NCBI GenBank assembly: GCA_034433515.1
Contig: DAOUAL010000075.1
Coordinates: 1-48,781, forward strand
DNA: 48,781 nucleotides
Reading direction: 5' to 3'
From: DAOTXS01 sp034433515
Lineage (GTDB): Bacteria; Chloroflexota; Anaerolineae; UBA4142
Below, piece after piece: positions 1-8,319 of this stretch; the stretch's first letter is position 1, and every line of letters begins with the position of its first letter. A program made the position numbers and the translations under genes. Under the pieces are notes generated by a model. The model ran no database searches and was not told where the DNA came from. It saw only the letters and a list, made by a program, of their open reading frames with translations.

Positions 1-32
1 TTCGCCGCCCGCTCAACTCCCCACCTCTATTT

Positions 33-67
33 CCCCTCCCCACGCCGCTTGGCGGCGTGGGGAGGGG
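33..67. repeat. GC-rich perfect inverted repeat
   Basis: Arms 33-48 and 52-67 are perfectly complementary (16 bp) around a 3-base loop. No T-run follows on either strand, so it is not a good intrinsic terminator. It may be part of the repeat cluster that fills 1-180. I see no gene in 1-307 other than the promoter and leader of the dehydrogenase gene. Confidence 0.7.
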
Positions 68-92
68 GCAGGGGGTAGGGCTATTCCACCAG

Positions 93-180
93 GGCTGTTG
101 CAAAGTCGGATCGGGTGACTGAAGTTGCAGTCACCAACACCCCAAGCGTGTACAGACGAGTCGCCGACTCGTCTGTACGC
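93..180. repeat. Dispersed repeat, copy 1 (truncated relative of 21850-22021)
   Basis: From the words GGCTGTTGCAAAGTCGGATC onward this stretch matches the start of the element at 21850-22021, including CCAACACCCCAAG and ACAGACGAGTCGCCGACTCG. It ends in a near-perfect palindrome (arms 150-163 and 165-178). The distal inverted end present in the other copy is missing here. The palindrome stops six bases before the -35 box of the next gene. Confidence 0.75.
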
Positions 181-184
181 GCTT

Positions 185-213
185 TTGATGTTTTTTGCAA
201 ATCGCGGTATACT
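185..213 (+). promoter_or_regulatory. Sigma70-type promoter of the dehydrogenase gene
   Basis: TTGATG at 185-190 and TATACT at 208-213 are separated by exactly 17 bases. The start of transcription would be near 220, giving a leader of about 88 bases. In that leader GCGAGTGT (236-243) can pair with ACACTCGC (256-263). ATCGCG (233-238) can instead pair with CGCGAT (247-252). Confidence 0.7.
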
Positions 214-307
214 GTCAATGTCTGATGGTACGATCGCGAGTGTGCCCGCGATGTTACACTCGCCTGGTCCGCGAAGACGAAAAATCTCAAAGAGGAGAAA
301 CAATTTT

Positions 308-1624
308 ATGGTCAAAAATGGTTCAGCCATTCGGCATGAATCGGTAGATTTTCATGCGATTGGTATCAGTTCAGAATCGGAGAACAATCCGTTTCGCATT
401 GTGCAACGGCAAGTCGATCAAGCGGCTGAATTGCTCAAACTCGATCCGGCGATTCACGAACTCTTGCGTTGGCCCCTCCGCGAAATTCACGTCTCGCTCC
501 CGGTGCGGATGGACGATGGTTCGGTCAAGGTCTTTCATGGATTTCGCGTTCAGTACAACGATGCGCGAGGTCCCACGAAAGGTGGGATTCGCTTTCACAT
601 TGATGAAACCATTGATGATGTGCGCGCCCTCGCCGCGTGGATGACGTGGAAATGCGCCCTCGTAGATATTCCCCTGGGCGGCGGCAAAGGTGGCATCATT
701 TGCGATCCACGCAAAATGTCGCCCGGCGAATTGGAACGCTTGTCGCGTGCCTACATTCGTCAGATTGGTCACTACATCGGTTTGGTCAAAGATGTGCCCG
801 CCCCTGATGTCAACACCAACAGTCAGATTATGGCGTGGATGATTGATGAACTAGCGTTTATGAATGGCTATAACGAATTTGGCGCGATCACCGGCAAACC
901 GTTGTCCTTGGGTGGCTCGCTGGGACGCGAAGATGCAACCGGGCGCGGCTTGAGCATCACGGTGCGCGAAGCGGCAAAGATTCTCAATCTCGATCTCAAG
1001 GGCGCGCGCTTGGTCATACAGGGGTTTGGCAACGTCGGCTCATGGAGCGCGATTCTGTTGCAAGAGATGGGTTGCAAGTTGATCGGCGTGGCAGACGAGT
1101 CCGGCGCGTGGTTCAACCCGAACGGCATTGATGCACGCGCCGCGCAAGCCTACACGCGCAAGAACAATGGCTTGCTCAAAGGGTTTGAAGGATTGGGCAA
1201 TCCGATCAAGCCAGAAGAAATTTTTGAAATCGAATGCGAAGTGTTGGCACCATGCGCGTTGCAGAATCAAATCAAAAAAGACAACGCGCCCAAGATCAAC
1301 GCCAAGATTCTCGCCGAGGGCGCGAACGGTCCCACCACGCCTGATGCGGATCCCATCCTCTTCGACAAGGGCGTGTACGTGATTCCCGATTTCTTGTGTA
1401 ATGCCGGCGGCGTAACGGTCTCGTACTTTGAGATGGTGCAAAACGCCTACAACTATTACTGGGATTTGGAAACGATCCACCGCTCGCTGGAGCAAAAGAT
1501 GGTGGCAGCATTCCACGCGGTGCATGAGATGGCACTCAAGTTCAAGACCCACAATCGAATGGGCGCGTATTTGGTTGCCATCCATCGTGTTGCCGAAGCA
1601 ATGAAAGTGCGCGGCTGGGCGTAG
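308..1624 (+). CDS. gdhA: Glu/Leu/Phe/Val dehydrogenase (glutamate dehydrogenase)
   Basis: This NAD(P)-dependent enzyme, probably glutamate dehydrogenase, interconverts an L-amino acid and its 2-oxo acid plus ammonia, linking carbon and nitrogen metabolism in the cytosol. The 438-residue length fits hexameric GDH. The glycine-rich substrate loop PLGGGKGGI carries the catalytic-site lysine, VPAPDVNT follows, and the Rossmann motif is GFGNVGSW. The reading frame is open upstream to 125, but I chose ATG 308 because AGAGGAG lies at 290-296 and the family begins there. It is monocistronic, with its own promoter and a strong terminator. Leucine or phenylalanine as substrate cannot be excluded from sequence alone. 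Confidence 0.93.
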   Translation: MVKNGSAIRHESVDFHAIGISSESENNPFRIVQRQVDQAAELLKLDPAIHELLRWPLREIHVSLPVRMDDGSVKVFHGFRVQYNDARGPTKGGIRFHIDETIDDVRALAAWMTWKCALVDIPLGGGKGGIICDPRKMSPGELERLSRAYIRQIGHYIGLVKDVPAPDVNTNSQIMAWMIDELAFMNGYNEFGAITGKPLSLGGSLGREDATGRGLSITVREAAKILNLDLKGARLVIQGFGNVGSWSAILLQEMGCKLIGVADESGAWFNPNGIDARAAQAYTRKNNGLLKGFEGLGNPIKPEEIFEIECEVLAPCALQNQIKKDNAPKINAKILAEGANGPTTPDADPILFDKGVYVIPDFLCNAGGVTVSYFEMVQNAYNYYWDLETIHRSLEQKMVAAFHAVHEMALKFKTHNRMGAYLVAIHRVAEAMKVRGWA

Positions 1625-1643
1625 GGTGGATACACCAAAGAAG

Positions 1644-1670
1644 AACGGCGGGTGATGCCCGCCGTTTTTT
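1644..1670 (+). terminator. Rho-independent terminator after gdhA
   Basis: AACGGCGGG (1644-1652) and CCCGCCGTT (1658-1666) form a perfect 9-bp stem with a 5-base loop, followed by a run of T to 1670. It lies 20 bases after the gdhA stop and separates it from the convergent minus-strand genes. Confidence 0.9.
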
Positions 1671-1737
1671 CGTCCAATCCAAACCACTGCGCCCAACAAA
1701 ATCAGATGACCAACCAGTGAGAATCTCACGACAGAAG

Positions 1738-1992
1738 TCATTTTTGAGGTTGGGTTAGATTTTCGAGCCTCGTCAAATAGCGCATGGCTTCTTCGGTCGT
1801 TTCGCCGCACATCTCGCGCGAAGGTTTCAATCGGCGGCAAACCTCTGGTCGTTGGTCATAGAGGCGGCAACGATAATCCGCCGTCAGATTGACGCAACGG
1901 ACGCCGGCGGGCTTGCCATTTGGCATCCCGGGAAGCGGTGATGAGATCGAGAGTGCGATGCAACACGCGCCGCAACCGATACGACAGTCCAT
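1738..1992 (-). CDS. YkgJ-family cysteine cluster protein
   Basis: This small 84-residue protein begins with the CGACC motif typical of the YkgJ (UPF0153) family, whose members are thought to bind zinc or an iron-sulfur cluster through conserved cysteines. Cysteines occur at CRIGCGACC, then RCVNL, YRCRLYDQRPEVC and REMC. The frame is open back to 2025, but ATG 1992 places the cysteine motif at the N-terminus as in the family and leaves 4 bases after the aminotransferase stop. It is the last gene of the run that starts with the nucleotidyltransferase. The biochemical role of the family is not settled. Confidence 0.8.
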   Translation of the reverse strand: MDCRIGCGACCIALSISSPLPGMPNGKPAGVRCVNLTADYRCRLYDQRPEVCRRLKPSREMCGETTEEAMRYLTRLENLTQPQK

Positions 1993-1996
1993 CAAC

Positions 1997-3157
1997 CTAC
2001 TTTTGCCGCTTGACAAATCGTTCAATGCGCGTCAGCGCTTCTTCGATGTTCGTCATACTTGCCGCGTAGCAGATGCGCACAAATCCCTCGCCACATTTGC
2101 CAAACGCCGAACCGGGAATCACTGCGACGTGTTCTTCGCGCAACAACTTTTCGCAGAATTGATCGGAGGTGAGCCCGGTGCCACGAATGTCCGGAAACGC
2201 ATAGAACGCGCCGCGCGGCGTGAAGGTGGGCAAGCCGATAGCGCGCAAGCCAGACACGGTTACTTGCCGGCGTTGATCGTACGAGCGAATCATTTCGCGC
2301 ACATCGTTTTCCGCGTGCAATAAACCTTCCAACGCGCCGGCTTGACCCATCGTGGGTGCGGACATGATAACATACTGATGAATCTTGCGAATGGCGCCCA
2401 GAATTTCTGGATTGGCGCAGACGTAACCCACACGCCAACCGGTCATGGCATAATCTTTGGAAAAGCCGCCCAACAAAATCGTCCGGTCGCGCATTCCTGG
2501 GAGCGCGGCAAAACAAATATGCTCCACGCCGTACACCAGACGATCATAAATTTCGTCCGAGAATACCAAGAGCTTGTGTTGTTCCGCGAGACGCGCGATC
2601 TCTAATAAACGCTCGCGCGACATGACGGCGCCGGTCGGATTGTTGGGATAACCAATGAGGATCCCTTTGGTGCGCGGCGTAAGCGCCCGTTCGATTTCCG
2701 CGCCCGTAACTTGAAAATCATTTTCGACGTACGTGTCCACGACGACCGGTTCGCCGCCGCAAAAAATAATGCTGGGTTTGTACGCAACGAAACAAGGTTC
2801 GGGGACGATGACTTGATCACCGGGATCAATCGTGGCGAGCATCGCAATTTGCAACGCTTCCGAGACACCAACCGTGATGAGGATTTCGCTTTCCGGATCG
2901 TACCGCACACCGTACAATTTAGCCAGATGATCGGACAGTGCGGTACGCAATGCGATGGTGCCGGAATTGGAGGTGTATTTGGTCTCGCCGCGTTCGATAG
3001 ATTGAATGCCAGCGCGGCGAATGACATCCGGCGTGACAAAGTCCGGCTCACCGATGCTAAGCGAGATCACGTCTTGCATCGTGGCGGCGATGTCGAAATA
3101 TTTGCGAATGCCGGAAGGTGGAACGGCTTGCACACGTTGGGATAAAGTGTTTTTCAT
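1997..3157 (-). CDS. Pyridoxal-phosphate aminotransferase, class I/II
   Basis: A fold-type I PLP enzyme of 386 residues that moves an amino group between an amino acid and a 2-oxo acid. Visible motifs are SLSIGEPDF near the N-terminus, the GYPNNPTGAV loop, SDEIYDRLVY, and GGFSKDYAMTGWRVGY, in which the lysine of SK is the PLP Schiff base; a C-terminal arginine lies in GFVRICYA. These are typical of subgroup I-gamma enzymes (aspartate, aromatic or alanine specificity). Specificity cannot be read by eye, but the cell has a full Phe/Tyr pathway in this window that needs such a transaminase. GGAGAG precedes the ATG, and the upstream nucleotidyltransferase stops 2 bases away. Confidence 0.92.
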   Translation of the reverse strand: MKNTLSQRVQAVPPSGIRKYFDIAATMQDVISLSIGEPDFVTPDVIRRAGIQSIERGETKYTSNSGTIALRTALSDHLAKLYGVRYDPESEILITVGVSEALQIAMLATIDPGDQVIVPEPCFVAYKPSIIFCGGEPVVVDTYVENDFQVTGAEIERALTPRTKGILIGYPNNPTGAVMSRERLLEIARLAEQHKLLVFSDEIYDRLVYGVEHICFAALPGMRDRTILLGGFSKDYAMTGWRVGYVCANPEILGAIRKIHQYVIMSAPTMGQAGALEGLLHAENDVREMIRSYDQRRQVTVSGLRAIGLPTFTPRGAFYAFPDIRGTGLTSDQFCEKLLREEHVAVIPGSAFGKCGEGFVRICYAASMTNIEEALTRIERFVKRQK

Positions 3158-3159
3158 GG

Positions 3160-4158
3160 CTACTCTCCGTTCTTGCCGTTAAAGCCCGATTCGATTTCCG
3201 ATGAATCGCCCACATTCATCCGCTGGAACGTGCCGACCACGCGCGCATCTTTGCCAATGAGCGAGGCTTCCAAGATGCGATTTTCGATGTACGCGCCTTC
3301 GCTGATGATGCAATCGCGCAAAATCGAGTTCTCAATGACAGCGTTCTCGGACACGGACACATTTGGTCCAATGATCGAATTTCGGATTTCGGCTTTGTCG
3401 CTAATAAAGACCGGCGGCAAAATGACCGATCCTTCGATCTGCCGCACATAACTTTGCTTGGCGAGCAAGTAACGATTCGTTTTCAAAATCGCGGGTACGG
3501 TGCCGCAATCTTCCCAGATCGGAATCGGTTCCACTTCCAGGCGCGCCCCGGCCTGAATCATCAATTGCATCGCATCAGCCAGAAAGTACTCGCCTTTGGT
3601 CTGAATATCGCGCGCGAACAATTCATCAATGCCCGCCAGCAATTTCTGCCACGCACGAAAATAGTACACGCCCACGACGGCAAGGTTGGAAACGTACTGC
3701 GCCGGCTTTTCGACGAATCGAGTAACAAACCCATCTTTGAGCGTTGCCACGCCAAACCGACGCGGATCATCTACTTCTTTGACATAGATCAAGCCATCGT
3801 GTTGCACGCGCTCGAGTCGGGTGAAATCGGTTTCCCAAATTGTATCGCCAAAAATAATCAGAACGGGTTGATCAATGTACTCGCGCGCCAGATTGATCGC
3901 GTGGGCTTGGCCCTTCATCTCGGTTTGTTCGACATAGCGCGCGCACAAATGCGGATAGTTTTCAGAAACATAGTTTTGAATTTGATCGCCTAGATAGCCC
4001 ACCACAAAAATAATTTCATCTAACTTGAGACTGGCCAGGGAATCCAAAATGTGGCCCAGCACTGGTTTGCCTGCCACTTGGACTAAGGGCTTGGGTTTGC
4101 TCCAGGTGTGGGGACGCAAACGAGTGCCGAGACCGGCGAGGAGGATGATTGCTTTCAT
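3160..4158 (-). CDS. Sugar-1-phosphate nucleotidyltransferase (RmlA/GlmU-like)
   Basis: The N-terminus MKAIILLAGLGTRLRPHTWS is the nucleotide-binding signature of NDP-sugar pyrophosphorylases, which join a sugar-1-phosphate to an NTP. KPKPLVQVAGKPVLGHIL and the Asp of FGDTIW follow. The last ~90 residues (GSVILPPVFISDKAEIRNSIIGPNVSV...) look like left-handed beta-helix hexapeptide turns, as in long RmlA-type and GlmU-like proteins. ATG 4158 was chosen over an in-frame ATG at 4170 because TTTGGAG lies just upstream of it. The sugar is unknown; a role in surface polysaccharide or cell-wall precursor supply is inferred. Confidence 0.9.
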   Translation of the reverse strand: MKAIILLAGLGTRLRPHTWSKPKPLVQVAGKPVLGHILDSLASLKLDEIIFVVGYLGDQIQNYVSENYPHLCARYVEQTEMKGQAHAINLAREYIDQPVLIIFGDTIWETDFTRLERVQHDGLIYVKEVDDPRRFGVATLKDGFVTRFVEKPAQYVSNLAVVGVYYFRAWQKLLAGIDELFARDIQTKGEYFLADAMQLMIQAGARLEVEPIPIWEDCGTVPAILKTNRYLLAKQSYVRQIEGSVILPPVFISDKAEIRNSIIGPNVSVSENAVIENSILRDCIISEGAYIENRILEASLIGKDARVVGTFQRMNVGDSSEIESGFNGKNGE

Positions 4159-4253
4159 AATGTGCTCCAAAGTGTATAGTCAAAAGCCAAAAGTTAGTCC
4201 CTATCCAATGAAATCGTTGCGCAAAAAGCCAAGATTTTTTCATCCATGAAGGG

Positions 4254-4313
4254 CACCAAGGTCACGCAGGAAGAACAGAGAAATCTTCGTGTACCTTCGT
4301 GTCCTTCGTGGAT
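4254..4313. repeat. Dispersed intergenic repeat (CACCAAGG... family)
   Basis: CACCAAGGTCACGCAGGA and the following bases resemble 11728-11757 (CACCAAGGACACAGGACA). The second half contains CTTCGTG three times at roughly 10-base spacing. It lies in the 185-base gap between the nucleotidyltransferase and the RsmI-like gene, and I see no other feature in that gap. Confidence 0.55.
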
Positions 4314-4343
4314 CAATGCCGGTGTTGTTTCGGCGCGTCCGAG

Positions 4344-5024
4344 TTAGGAATGGGAAATTGTTTTTCCGGCAACCACGATGACAAATTCACCGTTGAAAGG
4401 ATTTTTCCCAAAATGATGGATGACTTGGCGCAAGGTGCCGCGCACAACCTTTTCCTCTGGCATCGTCAAGTTGCACGCCACCATAATTTGCCGCTCTGCA
4501 CCCAGCGTGCGTTGCAAATCGTCGAGCAAGGCGGCTAACCGATAGGGCGCATCCATCACGACCCAGGGATCGCGTTCGTCGCGCAGTTGCATCAATGCGG
4601 CGCGGCGCTCCTCTTTTTTTGCCGGCAACAAGCCCACAAATCGAAAACGGGTCAGAGGCATTCCGCTCACGACCAGCGCGGCAAGCAAACTCGATGCGCC
4701 GGGCACCGGGCTGACCGGGATGCCTTGCGCAATCGCTTGCGCGACCAAGCGTCCACCGGGATCGGCAAGCAATGGCGTGCCGTGATCGGAAATCAGCGCG
4801 AACGTTTCACCTTGCTTGAGACGTTCAATGAGTGCCGGCACGAGATCACGCTCGGTGTGTTCATTGAGTTCGATCAGGGTATTTTCGATTTGGAAATGTT
4901 TCAAGAGCCGCGCTCCTTCGCGCCGCTCTTCGCAGACAACGGCTTTTGCCTCGCGCAGGATACGCAAGGCGCGTAGCGTAATATCATCGAGATTGCCGAT
5001 GGGGGTCGAGACGATGTAGAGCAT
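4344..5024 (-). CDS. rsmI: RsmI-family methyltransferase (tetrapyrrole methylase fold)
   Basis: RsmI methylates the 2'-hydroxyl of C1402 in 16S rRNA using S-adenosylmethionine. The start MLYIVSTPIGNLDDITLRAL is the family hallmark, and the loop SDHGTPLLADPGGRLV and the PVPGASS motif follow. Two things differ from the usual protein. It is 226 residues, about 50 shorter than typical RsmI, lacking the C-terminal extension. The usual EDTRxT segment is CEERREGARLL, and SDAGTP reads SDHGTP. It may therefore be a short RsmI subfamily or a related methylase with another target. It stands between two spaced minus-strand genes. Confidence 0.8.
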   Translation of the reverse strand: MLYIVSTPIGNLDDITLRALRILREAKAVVCEERREGARLLKHFQIENTLIELNEHTERDLVPALIERLKQGETFALISDHGTPLLADPGGRLVAQAIAQGIPVSPVPGASSLLAALVVSGMPLTRFRFVGLLPAKKEERRAALMQLRDERDPWVVMDAPYRLAALLDDLQRTLGAERQIMVACNLTMPEEKVVRGTLRQVIHHFGKNPFNGEFVIVVAGKTISHS

Positions 5025-5058
5025 TTGCCTTGGATTCTACCTTGTCTCGTTTGCCCTG

Positions 5059-5886
5059 TCAAAACGTTGTGCCCAGGAGCATCCCGAGCCCCCCCGCCAT
5101 CAGACTGCCCACGACGCTCGCCAGAAAATTGACCCCATCGTTATCCAACCAGCGCCAACCACGAATCAAGCGCGTTCGATTGCCGCACCGGTGAATTGCC
5201 GACTCGGTTTCTTTTTGATCGAAATCGCAAAAATAAATCGCTTGCACGGTCGCGCCGAGCAGTGAATCAAAGAGCGAGCCGAGCATGCCGGCGAACGGAA
5301 TGAGTAAATGACAAACCACAAACGATAAAGCGAAAACTCCCGTAACAAACTGGGTGAGAAAGGCAAGGACACCGATAAAGAGTGCACCGCACAATGCGAC
5401 GATCGTACCGAAAAGTGTAATGCCGCCACTTGTTCCCACCGTTACCACGCGACCATTCGTGATTAGACGCGGTGGACGCTTGCTCAATACCCCCAGTTCG
5501 GTTGCCCAGGTGTCTGCATTCACCGTTGCCATTGCGCCGGCAAAAGCGACCGTGAGAATCGGCGTGGGGAAAAAAGCATATGCCAACGCGAGCAACGCTC
5601 CCCACCCGCCGTTCGCTAATACCTGACCTAGGTCGCGCCGATGTCCTTTTTGAAATTTTTCGGCGAGGGGGGCTTTGGCAGATTCCTTGTAATGCGAGAG
5701 CGCCGACGAGGAAACAAAAAATGCCACGAGCAACACTGCCCACGCTAGTCCGCCAATCGCAAAGATCAGTGTACCGATGATGATGGTGCCGATAACACCG
5801 CTGGAGGATAACGAGCCGCGCTGGTACGCCAGCGCGGCAATCGTGAGGGCGAGCAAAAAACCGATGAGCAGGTTGAACCAGAGCAT
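5059..5886 (-). CDS. DUF92 family integral membrane protein
   Basis: A hydrophobic protein of 275 residues with about six or seven membrane segments, matching the DUF92 (TMEM19/VTE6-like) family; plant VTE6 is a phytyl-phosphate kinase, but bacterial members are mostly uncharacterised. Family-like words are RGSLSSSGVIG, the conserved AMATVNADTWATELG and the glycine-rich end SLMAGGLGMLLG. I chose ATG 5886 because it overlaps the stop of the DUF1648 gene as TGATG, a translational-coupling arrangement; the frame is open to 5922. A prenyl-phosphate or lipid kinase activity would be inference only. Confidence 0.82.
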   Translation of the reverse strand: MLWFNLLIGFLLALTIAALAYQRGSLSSSGVIGTIIIGTLIFAIGGLAWAVLLVAFFVSSSALSHYKESAKAPLAEKFQKGHRRDLGQVLANGGWGALLALAYAFFPTPILTVAFAGAMATVNADTWATELGVLSKRPPRLITNGRVVTVGTSGGITLFGTIVALCGALFIGVLAFLTQFVTGVFALSFVVCHLLIPFAGMLGSLFDSLLGATVQAIYFCDFDQKETESAIHRCGNRTRLIRGWRWLDNDGVNFLASVVGSLMAGGLGMLLGTTF

Positions 5887-6314
5887 CACAGCCACCCGGC
5901 GATGTTGATGACCGCAAGCCACGTTAGAATCTGCACGCTCAATGCGCCGATAGCAAGCAGAATGGCGGCAGCGCGTTCACGCTGATGCAAGAGCAGCCCT
6001 AGCCCCGTGTTCAAGAACAAGACCGTGATGCCAATGATGGGCAACGCAAAAATGCCGTTCTTGGATTCGATGCGATCCGGCAGACCGGTCGCGTCAAAAT
6101 GCAAAGGCAGCGGGTCGGGCAAATGAGCAAACCGCACGATCAGATAGACGAACAGTGCAACGTTTGCAATGACGACGATCCCTTGCAAGAGTTGATACAA
6201 CCGGTCGTGCCACAGCGCACGGAGTGCACTCTGAAGCGATGAAGGGACTGGCGGTTCACGGCGAACAATGAGCGATTCCGGGGCTTCGGGCGGGATGGAT
6301 GGTGGAAGATTCAT
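5886..6314 (-). CDS. DUF1648 domain membrane protein
   Basis: Small protein (142 residues from ATG 6314) with three membrane helices. The segment LPDPLPLHFDATGLPDRIESK between helix 1 and helix 2 is the DUF1648 signature, where a small extracytoplasmic loop has the form of LPDPVPTHFN. No enzymatic role is known. It follows ilvE by 14 bases and is coupled by TGATG to the DUF92 gene. A TTG at 6350 would extend it into ilvE; neither start has a clear ribosome-binding site, so the exact N-terminus is uncertain. Confidence 0.8.
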   Translation of the reverse strand: MNLPPSIPPEAPESLIVRREPPVPSSLQSALRALWHDRLYQLLQGIVVIANVALFVYLIVRFAHLPDPLPLHFDATGLPDRIESKNGIFALPIIGITVLFLNTGLGLLLHQRERAAAILLAIGALSVQILTWLAVINIAGWL

Positions 6315-6328
6315 AAACAAGGAGGAGA

Positions 6329-7282
6329 TTAATAAACCGGCGTGAGCCAATCTGAATACTTGAGATTCTTGCCGCGCACGACGCTGAAATAAGTTTCTTG
6401 AAGTTGTTTGCCGATCGGTCCAATCGCGCCGGTGCCAATCGTCCGATGATCAATTTCGGTCACAATTGCCACCTGCGCCCCGGTTCCGCAAAAGAACACT
6501 TCATCGGCAATGTAGAGTTCAGTGCGATCTATCGAACGTTCGACGATGGGGATGTGCGCGTCGTGAGCAAGTTGCAAAACCGTATTGCGCGTGATCCCTT
6601 CCAAAATATTGTCTGTGACCGGCGGGGTGATGAGCGTCCCATTGCGAACAATGAACAGGTTCATTGCGCTCCCTTCGGCGATGTGGCCATCCGAGTTCAA
6701 GACAATCGCTTCATCGTAGCCGTTCCAGTGCGCTTCGCTTTTGGCGAATGCCGAGTTGATATAACTGCCGGTGATCTTGCCGCGCGAAGGAATGGTATTA
6801 TCGTCCACGCGTCGCCACGAGGAAGTACACGCCCGCACTTGGAGTTTGATGTAATTGCCCTGCGGACGGCTAAAGCAAGCAAACTGAAACTCGACATCAT
6901 AAAGGCGCGGCGTAATGTCTTCGGTCACGTTCAACACGAGCGGGCGAATGTACGCATCTTCGTGGTATCCCTCGCGGCGCAAAAGTTCGATGATGATACG
7001 TTTGAGATCGTCCACCGAGTACGGTAACGCGGCATTGAACAACTTGCATGAATTGAGCAAGCGGCGGAGATGATCACTGAGACGAAAGACATACAGTTGT
7101 TGCTGTTCTTCGTTCCAATAAGCCCGGATGCCGCCAAACGCACCGATGCCATAGTTGACCACCTGGGACATGATGCTCACTTTGGCATCGGCGATGGGCA
7201 CGAATTCACCTTTGAAATATGCCCATTGCGGTCGGACTGTGGTGGGGGTGGTTTGAATGGTTTCGCGCATTGTTTGAACCAT
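6329..7282 (-). CDS. ilvE: Branched-chain amino acid aminotransferase (class IV)
   Basis: A fold-type IV PLP enzyme that makes leucine, isoleucine and valine from their 2-oxo acids with glutamate as donor. The 317 residues show AKVSIMSQVVNYGIGAFGGIRAY (only its general form is typical), the Schiff-base lysine in SRGKITGSYINS, EAIVLNSDGHIAEGSAMN and the late GTGAQV loop. These patterns are those of IlvE rather than D-amino acid transaminase or ADC lyase. AAAGGAGGG lies ten bases before the ATG. A TATAAT at 7322-7327 overlaps the surE stop and could serve as its -10 box. Confidence 0.93.
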   Translation of the reverse strand: MVQTMRETIQTTPTTVRPQWAYFKGEFVPIADAKVSIMSQVVNYGIGAFGGIRAYWNEEQQQLYVFRLSDHLRRLLNSCKLFNAALPYSVDDLKRIIIELLRREGYHEDAYIRPLVLNVTEDITPRLYDVEFQFACFSRPQGNYIKLQVRACTSSWRRVDDNTIPSRGKITGSYINSAFAKSEAHWNGYDEAIVLNSDGHIAEGSAMNLFIVRNGTLITPPVTDNILEGITRNTVLQLAHDAHIPIVERSIDRTELYIADEVFFCGTGAQVAIVTEIDHRTIGTGAIGPIGKQLQETYFSVVRGKNLKYSDWLTPVY

Positions 7283-7321
7283 CGTTTCTAACCCTCCTTT
7301 GGGTGATGGTATAGCACGCTC

Positions 7322-7327
7322 ATTATA
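7322..7327 (-). promoter_or_regulatory. Possible -10 box for ilvE
   Basis: A perfect TATAAT on the minus strand overlaps the TAA stop of surE. No good -35 hexamer is seen at 17-18 bases, so this is a weak call. Confidence 0.35.
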
Positions 7328-8117
7328 GCACGCCTTGATGATTTTTAAAGAATGAGTCGTCTTCCCATGTCTTTAAAGGTTGGATGAGAGCATGACTCGT
7401 CATATCCATGTGCACCGGGGTTACCGAAATAAAGTGATGCGCAACTGCCCACACGTCTGTGCCTTCTTCATCGGTTGCCCCGCTGGGAGGTTCGCCACCA
7501 ATCCAATAATAGTTTTTGCCGTATGGATCGGTGCGCGCGACCAGTTCATCTTTATAGATACGTTTGCCAAGTCGCGTGATACGTACGCCTTGAATCTGAT
7601 CAAGGGGGATTGCCGGCACGTTGACGTTGAGAAACGTATCGGGCGGGAGAGGTTGATCGAGAATGCGTTGGGCGATTCGCACTGCCGCTTGTGCGGCGGG
7701 CGTGAAATCAATCTCTTCACGATGTTGTGCATCAATCGAAACGGCGAGGGAAGGGATGTGATTAATGGCGCCTTCCATCGCCGCCGCCACCGTACCCGAG
7801 TACGTGAGATCGTGTGCAACGTTGCACCCCGGGTTGATGCCGCTGACAATGAGTGCCGGTTTCTCCGGCAACAATCCCAACAAGACTAACGCCACACAAT
7901 CGGTGGGGGCGCCATCGGTGGCGAACGCTGGCGAACCATCGGCGAGGGTAGTGGCATTCACACGCAACGGTTTGTGCAGCGTCTTGGTGTGCCCCGACGC
8001 ACTCCAATTGCGATCCGGCGCGACGACGACGACCTTGCCTAGTGTTTCCATCGCGCGTTTGAGCGCGAGCAAGCCGGGCGCGGTTACCCCGTCGTCATTT
8101 GTGATCAGGATATACAT
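7323..8117 (-). CDS. surE: 5'/3'-nucleotidase SurE
   Basis: SurE removes phosphate from nucleoside 5'- or 3'-monophosphates. The N-terminal MYILITNDDGVTAPGL contains the metal-binding Asp-Asp, APDRNWSASGHTKTL the active-site Ser and Asn, and GINPGCNVAHDLTYSGTV the second metal site, all in the family order. The length (264) is usual. It reads toward ilvE with a 40-base gap, so cotranscription is possible. Confidence 0.95.
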   Translation of the reverse strand: MYILITNDDGVTAPGLLALKRAMETLGKVVVVAPDRNWSASGHTKTLHKPLRVNATTLADGSPAFATDGAPTDCVALVLLGLLPEKPALIVSGINPGCNVAHDLTYSGTVAAAMEGAINHIPSLAVSIDAQHREEIDFTPAAQAAVRIAQRILDQPLPPDTFLNVNVPAIPLDQIQGVRITRLGKRIYKDELVARTDPYGKNYYWIGGEPPSGATDEEGTDVWAVAHHFISVTPVHMDMTSHALIQPLKTWEDDSFFKNHQGVL

Positions 8118-8136
8118 GAACGAGAATGATCCAAAT

Positions 8137-8298
8137 TTATTTGACGATCAACTGCCCTGTCATCCCGGCTTCTTTGTGGCCGGCAACATCACAGTCAATC
8201 GGATATGTCCCCGGGGTGGTAGGGGCAGTAAAAGTTTTGGTCTCACTCTTACCGGGCTGAACGATAAGTTTCACGTTGGTGCTGGTACATTGGATCAT
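8137..8298 (-). pseudogene. Remnant of a type I copper (cupredoxin) domain
   Basis: A 53-codon frame between surE and the PBP gene reads, near its end, PGTYPIDCDVAGHKEAGMTG then LIVK-stop. This is the C-terminal half of a plastocyanin-like domain, with the Cys, His and Met copper ligands in the usual C-x4-H-x4-M spacing. The N-terminal half, including the first histidine ligand and any signal peptide, is absent: the frame begins MIQCTSTNVKLIVQ. GAGGAG lies about 17 bases upstream of the ATG, too far to be convincing. I read it as a decayed gene; a functional 53-residue protein is possible but would lack one copper ligand. Confidence 0.6.
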
Positions 8299-8319
8299 TT
8301 TTGAAAAAATTTTTTCTCC

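Noticed and set aside
33..67. Intrinsic terminator of an upstream gene
   Set aside because: The stem is strong, but no T-run follows on either strand.
1040..1840. Minus-strand ORF of 266 codons over gdhA
   Set aside because: Lies opposite conserved dehydrogenase motifs and the terminator, with no ribosome-binding site or family features.
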